From the NCBI GenBank assembly GCA_013368445.1, contig JAACJO010000009.1:806001-870000 (forward strand): a stretch of 64,000 nt of DNA, written 5' to 3'. The stretch comes from Leucocoprinus leucothites. Taxonomy: Eukaryota > Basidiomycota > Agaricomycetes > Agaricales > Agaricaceae. Positions 57,863-64,000 of the stretch are shown piece after piece. The notes under the pieces were generated by a model that had not been told where the DNA came from, searched no databases, and saw only the letters and a list, made by a program, of their open reading frames with translations. How positions within the stretch are numbered: position 1 is the stretch's first letter; every line of letters starts with the position of its first letter. Both the position numbers and the translations under genes were made by a program.

Positions 57863-58768
57863 TATCACGTTTGGGTGATCAAGTCGGTATTTGAAATACG
57901 AGGCCTTGCACCCGAATGGCACCCGCTCGTTTGATATTAGCGAGGTTTTTGTATTCTAGTAAGTCGCGGATTGACTGACGTATGACGTGGGGTACCTCGA
58001 TGAATCGCAGCAGTTTGAGTGGCACTCTGTTTTTAAAGCGACTGAAACGTGTTTTTCACTTAAGTTTGATCTTTAAAAACCCTTGCGGCCTATCACATCC
58101 CAACAACGATCAGCGAGATATCTCTGTACTTCGACGCACCATGCTGTTCTGCGGCTTCAAGTGGTCATTCTTTTTTTGGATTAAAGAGCCTTTGTCAGTA
58201 GCAATTTAGAAGAAGTTTAAAGGGGCTAAAGGCCTTGGACGGCGAGAAGAAACCAGGAAGACAAGAGGAGAAATCATGATCAGGCTGTCCACGAGTCGGA
58301 ACTGAGATGATAGCATCAGGGAGTTATTGATGGCTATGAATATTTGAAGACCGCCACCGGCAGGAGTGTTCCATAAACCTCAGTGAAAGCCACGGCTTCA
58401 AGGTATTTCGGCATCGATCTTCTTGCGCCACTCGATCATTCATATATGCCAGAAGCCTGCAGGAATCGCAATGATGCCACTTAACGATCGGAAGGGCGGT
58501 GAGGACCATTTCAGAACAGTGAACGGATCAGATCAATAGCTATCCATATACTTATTAAATCACATTAACGTACTTTAATCTGGTGGCTACTTAAAGCAAT
58601 CCATACATGCAAAAGGGTAAATGTACACTCCAAAACGTACAGGGTGAAGTCGAAAACGAATGGTGATGAATATCGAATGCAACGAAAAAAAATCATGTGC
58701 TTTGCCTTAATCTGACTGTTACTTAGAAGAATAAATATTCACATAGCAAATAAGTATCGGTGCTCCAC
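57863..58768. other. Intergenic
   Basis: Promoter of the F-box gene and 3' flank region towards P450-4. Open frames (57982-58209 on plus, 58324-58509 on minus) carry nothing recognisable. Confidence 0.45.
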
Positions 58769-60830
58769 TTAGTCGGCGTTCTCGGTGGTGAGGATAAGTT
58801 CCTCTGCAGCCGCCGAGCGGGGGATAACCCTGCATGGGAACGGAACAGGATAGCTATAGACAGGCATCAGTGTTATTACTCGAAAGAGCAGAAAAAAGAC
58901 CGAGACGCACGAGAATAGCCCAGAGGTATAGTTAGGAGTATTCTTAACTTCGTTCCCGTGCTCGTCGAGGCCAGGCCTGATATCGTATACAGCGAGAGTG
59001 TGTGCGACGATAGAAAAGAGAGACTCGTCACTGAAGTGGCGTCCCGGACAGATTCGCCTTCCATAACCGAATGCAGCAACGGATGGGTCGCGAACGGCGG
59101 GGTTGATTTTGCCATCTTTCAAGAACCGTTCCGGATTGAATTCCTCAGGGTTATCGTACACCTCAGGATCACGCATAATTCCCCTAGAAAGAAAGGAAGA
59201 TAGTGAGTCGGTGACGGGATGGAATGTAGCACGTCTTTAGCTTACCATGTGCTTCCCATTACGAGGGTACCTTTGGGATGTAATAACCATCGTACTCGTC
59301 TGCGTTAGAGGCAGCGTGGCCGAAACCTGAGCGGTGTAAGAGATGCGTGCAAACAGAATACGTGGAATCACCACATACCCATAGGTGTGACAGGCTGCCA
59401 GCGCATCGTCTCTTTCACGATGGCGTTGATGTGGGGGAGGAAAGGACGATCACCAAATTCAGGGAATCGACCATGGAGAACGGAATCAAGTTCGGCTTGA
59501 GCTTTCTTCTGGTGCTCAGGGTACATGCTCATGGCTAGGAAGAATGTTTGCACGGCAGATACAGTCTAGCGATGCAATTGCGAAGTCAACAACATATTTC
59601 GAGTGTTAAAAGCAGGTGTACTCACGGTATCAGCTCCGGCTATATAGCATAATTTTTCATTCATGAGACATAAAGTTACAAGCGCAGCAACAAACATACT
59701 CACCGAGATATGCTGAAGCACAGGTATGTCTAGCAATCAGCTCTTCTTCCTTTTGCTCAGGAGTCATATCTTCCGGAAGGCTCTCAATGAACCGCGCGGC
59801 GATTGAAGGTACAGCTTTTCCCTCTTTCTGCGGGAACACTTCGAGTCAGAGTGAGTGATTTTCAGAGATAGTGTAATTTACCATTTGCCGCTTGACCCAG
59901 TCAAACGGTTCGTTGACGACTCGCTCGTTGATGGCAGCCCACCTGTCGCCCTTGCGCCTCCAATTTGCTCCAGGGAACCATCCGGGTATGTATTTCATCA
60001 CGGGAAAGACATCGACAAGAAACGCTCCCGGAACGGCCGCTTCACTGACACCCTTGAGAGCCTCCTCGGCAAGTTTTACGTATTCCTCGTCCCATCCCTT
60101 GATCTTGATGCCATAGGCAGCTTCAGTGATCGTCGAGGCAAATGCTCTGTCAAACAATGAGCGACGTAATACGTAAGAGCACGAGGCTGCTTACAGGCGG
60201 ATATGATCCATGAAATGCTCGCTCGGAGACTTGAGGAGGTTTCGAAGGAAAGTGCGGGCACCATTGAGTTGGGTGTGATGGTACCGTTTGATGGCGCTGG
60301 GGTTGAAATGGTCGTGGAACGCGCGACGGTGACGACGCCACCACGAGCCATAGCGGTGTGTTGACATCGCAAGATCCCAGCCCATGCTAGGAGCACGTCA
60401 ATAAGCGTAACTATTATGAGCGCGTGGAGAGCTCACATATCGACAAGCATTGTGAGAGGTGGGCGATCAGAATAATTGCTGGAGCGTTTTTCAAAGATGT
60501 CGTGGATCTTTTCCAGGTTACCCAAAATTAGGATACCCTGTCCCAGAATATTGAGGTATATCATATCACCTAGCCGAAACATTGAGAGGTTGTGGGGCAT
60601 TTCAAGTGCTTGCAAGACTTACCGTATACCTTGAACCAGTTATCATATACGAGCCACGGCTTGAAGATGGGCAAGTCGAAGAGGTTTCCGATGACTGGGA
60701 ATCCTTTCGGTCCAGGAGGCAATGGGAGGCCGCTGGGGTTCGCCTCGCGGTCGCGGATGTGCGAGTTGACCCAGTGAACAACAGCAAGACACCCGGTCAG
60801 AATAGCAAGGGGTTGGATGTAGGACTCCAT
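58769..60830 (-). pseudogene. Cytochrome P450 (P450-4) with one-base frame break
   Basis: Microsomal monooxygenase related to P450-2. MESYIQPLAILTGCLAVVHWV anchor, hinge LPLPPGPKGFPVIGNLFDLP, WWRRHRRAFHDHFNP on helix C, VMKYIPGWFPGANWRRKGDR, helix I AGADTVSAVQTFF, ExxR as ETMRW, PEEFNPERFLKDGKINP, haem loop FGYGRRICPG, and tail PVPFPCRVIPRSAAAEEL ending at 58769. Twelve or so exons. In the exon around 59225-59340 the conserved block should read YYIPKGTLVMGSTW, but the DNA reads YYIPK then shifts: one base is missing at the A/G run 59269-59274, and the present frame stops at TAA a few codons on. Everything before and after is intact, so this is a very recent lesion or a sequencing indel. A TATA-like element (TATATATA) lies near 60876-60884. 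Confidence 0.85.
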
Positions 60831-63824
60831 CGAGAATATCGAGGCGATATGTGGCCTTCCGTGAATTGGGAGTTATTATATATACCAGAGTATATGTATC
60901 AGGTTTTTGCGCTTGGCTCGGAAGGGGTCAAAGCGTAATTCGAAGCGTATGGACCGAGCAGTTGATGGATCTGTGTTCCAAGGGCCATCTCCATTCTTCT
61001 TCATTCCCGAGCCCAGATCTGAATCATCTCAGCTAGCTTATTGTGAAGGGAGGGCAAGTGGTGAGCATGCTCCTGCATGTAATCATTCATTTACAGTAGC
61101 CCCAGTTCAGAGTGAGAGCTAGCGTCGAACAAATTCCTCATCGGCGCTCCGGGGCCGGGTGGCTAACTTGGAAATCTATGAGAAATCTATGAGAGAGCTA
61201 GGGCTGGGCCAGATACCTTTGTACCGCAACATTTGAACGTAAGGAACAAAAGAAACGAAACAAAAAGGATGACGTTGGGGCCAATCATAAGATCCAACCA
61301 GCGGTCATGGATCTCTCACCAGAGTGAGCGCTATTGAATTGGAGTGGTCGTATGTTGGCCAGGGAGACACTAGAACAATAGAGAACCTTTCGATCCGGAT
61401 TTCTGTTTGGCAAATCTCAGTTGCCGAGGTTGACTCTTTCAAACTCCGATGATCACTCAACAGAAATGATCGGAACTGGCTTTGAATTTACCGGATCTGA
61501 CTGGACGTTCCATCAATCTTTCCAGTAGCTCGCCTCCTTCCACATACTTAACTAGGGTTACACAGGTCAAACCACGGAACCCCAGAGCACGAGTATAAAA
61601 TTTATCGATTGAGAAAATGGCCTGAGGCTCTTTCTACACCAATACGCACTCCTTCAGGTCGATGTTCAAAAATGAGGATGAGTTCGGAAAATATCCAGGA
61701 TACGAACGTCGTGGAGGATTGATGAACAATAGTACATATGTACACATATGTGCATGACCTCATTCATACTGGAGCTCGGGATGATTCCTGCTGTCATCAT
61801 TTCTTCGGTCCGACTGCATGTACCGTTCAAATTATCGGAACCTCGGGACGTTTTGCATGGAAGCCATTCAACTCCTCCAGCTATTTCTCGTGATGAAGGC
61901 CAAGAAGTCCTAGATAAAATAATTTAAACGGTCAATGTCCGGAACTGGTATAACCTTGCTGGCGCTCTCGGGGTTCCCTTTGCAAGTCCTTTTGTTTCAA
62001 GCACCACCCGCACACTGAAAAATATCTAGTCCGGGGTAGAGCTCATTAATCCTACGATTCACGTAGCAAATGAACAAACGTCCGCCACTGACGCCGTATT
62101 AAAACGTCCGAAACCTGATAACTCGACTGCGGTCCCAATGTGCCTGTAATGTTTGTGAATCATCCGGAGCTTGGAACGAGTGGCTGAGATGTAGACGCAT
62201 GACTCCAAAATTAATTTTGGCCATGCACATAATCAGTCCAGTAACAGATGTATGGAATGTAGTTATCCACCACTTAGTTTGTGTTCCGTAGTCCCCGTAC
62301 TAGTAGCTTATTTAAATGGTGGATCCAACCACACAACTACAAAGCGAGAGGCTCAAAAACTCAGAGGAGTATTGCAGGGAAATATAAACGACAAAGAGAC
62401 AAACAAGTATTGAGGATCTACTCCCGAGTTCCACTTTTCCAGCATGCAGAAATGACAATCGCGCGGTGTTTTTTTAAAAACTACTCAAAGCAGGGCCACA
62501 TCATCACTCCAATATCGCTCAGAAAATGAAATTATCCCCACCGTTCTCTGTCCAAGCCAGTTTACCCCGGAAAGTGTGAACAAAAGCTCGAGGGCAATTA
62601 ACCCCATTGCGATTAAGCTCTGTCCCTCTGCCGGCAATATGATAGTGGTCGCGTTACAGTGCTCAAGCTGATTTAGCTATTTTTGGGTTTACTGCTTTTA
62701 TCCATTGCGTCTACCTTTGCTATTGGTGGTGCATATTAATTATTTATGCATGTTCTTCTTCATATTTGTAGGCGGCCAAGAGTAAGGGAGGCGACGTCAT
62801 GTCAGTCATCCCGCTTCCCTTCGGGCAACAGCAATGTTTGGAAGCCAAACAGAAAATGGTAAACGAAAGAAGCTCGGCTACCCATAGTAGAGGTCAGACT
62901 TCAAGTATATGGATAACCTTGAGGACTTCGTGGTAAGAACGAAGGAAGATAACTGGGACGTAAGTACTTTAGCGGGGTTACCTTGCGGGGTGTAGCTTTC
63001 AGCCTGCCACTTCGCCATGACCTGAGTCCAATTTAGCCAAGGACACTCCGACCAAGGTGGGTGCCAGGCACCTGGAATGCTGCCAGGAGCAGAATGAAAG
63101 CATTACCAGGATAGAACCCAAGAACAAAGTTCTGATGAAAGCGACTCCTGCCTGAGTCTGGAAGCCAAGCGCTGGGATCTCATCGGCCTTTATCAACGCC
63201 ACATGATCAAGGAAGCTTGCATTCGTTATCGGTATACCACACTCATTGGTGGGTGCGCGATGTGGAATTCAACAAGTTTTGTAGTAAAGGGTAAAGACCC
63301 ACAAAGTGGTCAATCAGCCGTAGAGGACGGGGAGATTGCAAGAAGAGTAGTTGATTTGGTGGTGTGAAAGCTCGTGGGCTCAAGTAGGTCTATATTCCCT
63401 TCCGACTCATGGCACAAGTCTGGAGCAACCCCACCCACCCGAGCATTGATGTACTACCAGTGAATCCCGAGACCAGCGGTGTGTAGAGAGGGGTCGTCTT
63501 TGGAGTTGGAGCGTAGTGAGCTAACCCGAGTCCCCTTTCGACCATCGTTGATAGGTGTCCAGGTCCAGAGATGCTGGGTCTTGGGAGTCTAGAAAAGGCC
63601 TCAGCCACCAGGAGACGGCAGGACAGACAGACTCGGAGGCTCGTTGATACCTAAGCAGATTGCACCAGGCAGAAAACCAACAAGGAGTAACATTATTATT
63701 TCATCGAACGTCAAATATATTGGTATTGCTTTGAAACGATATAAAACTCAGCAAAGCAAATAAAAACTCGTAGCGCCCCTTAAACACCCTCAAAAACTCC
63801 ACAAATACCCACAAATCGTAGCTA
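60831..63824. other. Intergenic, 3 kb
   Basis: Promoter of P450-4 and 3' flank of the right-edge gene. No gene recognised; the open frames at 60907-61122, 62281-62529, 62999-63202 and 63390-63608 lack domains. An AT-rich double palindrome is at 61732-61752. Confidence 0.5.
61732..61752. repeat. Two overlapping palindromes
   Basis: GTACATATGTAC (61732-61743) and CACATATGTG (61743-61752) share one base. Each is a perfect palindrome containing CATATG. Possible bHLH-type or chance element in the 3-kb space upstream of P450-4. Confidence 0.5.
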
Positions 63825-64000
63825 TCAACTTTCTTGCTGTCCTACAAACGCTGTCGCAACAGGCGGGGCACCAGGAGACATAGGAACATTGGAAGTTTGA
63901 GCCGACACCCCAGCCGCTGCCTGACTCACAGCACCGGGACCATCAGACACCGGCACTCCAACAATAGGAGGATGACCTTGCACTCCCATAGCACCAAATG
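63825..64000 (-). CDS. C-terminal end of an unknown gene (cut by right edge)
   Basis: The minus strand is open from the window edge to a TGA at 63827-63825 for 57 codons, coding a Gly/Pro/Ala/Val-rich tail: FGAMGVQGHPPIVGVPVSD, then AAAGVSAQTSNVPMSPGAP and VATAFVGQQES. Composition and the lack of interruptions look like a flexible protein C terminus. The body of the gene lies outside the window, so no function can be given. Confidence 0.5.
   Translation of the reverse strand, partial: FGAMGVQGHPPIVGVPVSDGPGAVSQAAAGVSAQTSNVPMSPGAPPVATAFVGQQES

Noticed and set aside
37052..60830. A biosynthetic gene cluster built around the P450s, AKR and SDR
   Set aside because: No backbone synthase (PKS, NRPS, terpene synthase) is present, the oxidoreductases are tens of kb apart, and housekeeping genes lie between them.

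Overview
The window reads as nuclear DNA of a filamentous basidiomycete, most likely an Agaricomycete. Nearly every gene is broken by many short GT-AG introns, mostly 50-60 bases. The gene families fit: core-only GH7 cellobiohydrolases, several cytochrome P450s, a DUF6534-type membrane protein, a fungal-type protein-kinase-like gene, and a hypothetical nuclease-like family I associate with mushroom-forming fungi. I see no rRNA, tRNA, CRISPR, intact transposon or bacterial-style operon. Gene models were assembled by hand from reading frames, splice signals and family resemblance.

Layout. 0-8 kb: a P450 cut by the left edge (-), an unknown coiled-coil gene (+) and a tandem pair of near-identical secreted GH7 enzymes (-), each with its own TATA box. 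9-15 kb: profilin (+), a TFIIIC delta/90-kDa-type subunit (-) and an aldo-keto reductase (+); the last two diverge from a 338-base promoter with a CRE-type site. 15-24 kb: P450-2 (-), a GPI-type secreted protein (+), mitochondrial dihydrolipoamide dehydrogenase (+), a short-chain dehydrogenase (-) and a degenerate kinase-like gene (-). 25-36 kb: a GDSL esterase with an in-frame stop (+), a conserved hypothetical (-), a DUR3 urea transporter (+) and a vacuolar Ca2+/H+ exchanger (+). 37-46 kb: P450-3 (+), a gene-poor stretch and a DUF6534 membrane protein (+). 46-50.8 kb: a gene desert holding about four decayed copies of a roughly 0.7-1 kb unit. 50.8-61 kb: ATG27 (+), a nuclease-like hypothetical (-), the RAD17 checkpoint clamp loader (+), an F-box protein (-) and P450-4 (-). 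The right edge cuts the 3' end of one more minus-strand gene.

The neighbourhood mixes housekeeping genes (profilin, TFIIIC, LPD1, RAD17, ATG27) with accessory, environment-facing genes (GH7 pair, P450s, AKR, SDR, GDSL esterase, urea permease). I find no convincing biosynthetic cluster or new defence-type system. The most notable observations are disrupted or borderline reading frames (premature stops in the AKR and GDSL genes; one-base frame breaks at A-runs in P450-4, the GPI-type protein and possibly RAD17), convergent genes sharing one CTAG for both stop codons, the decayed repeat family, and frequent AAG 3' splice sites.
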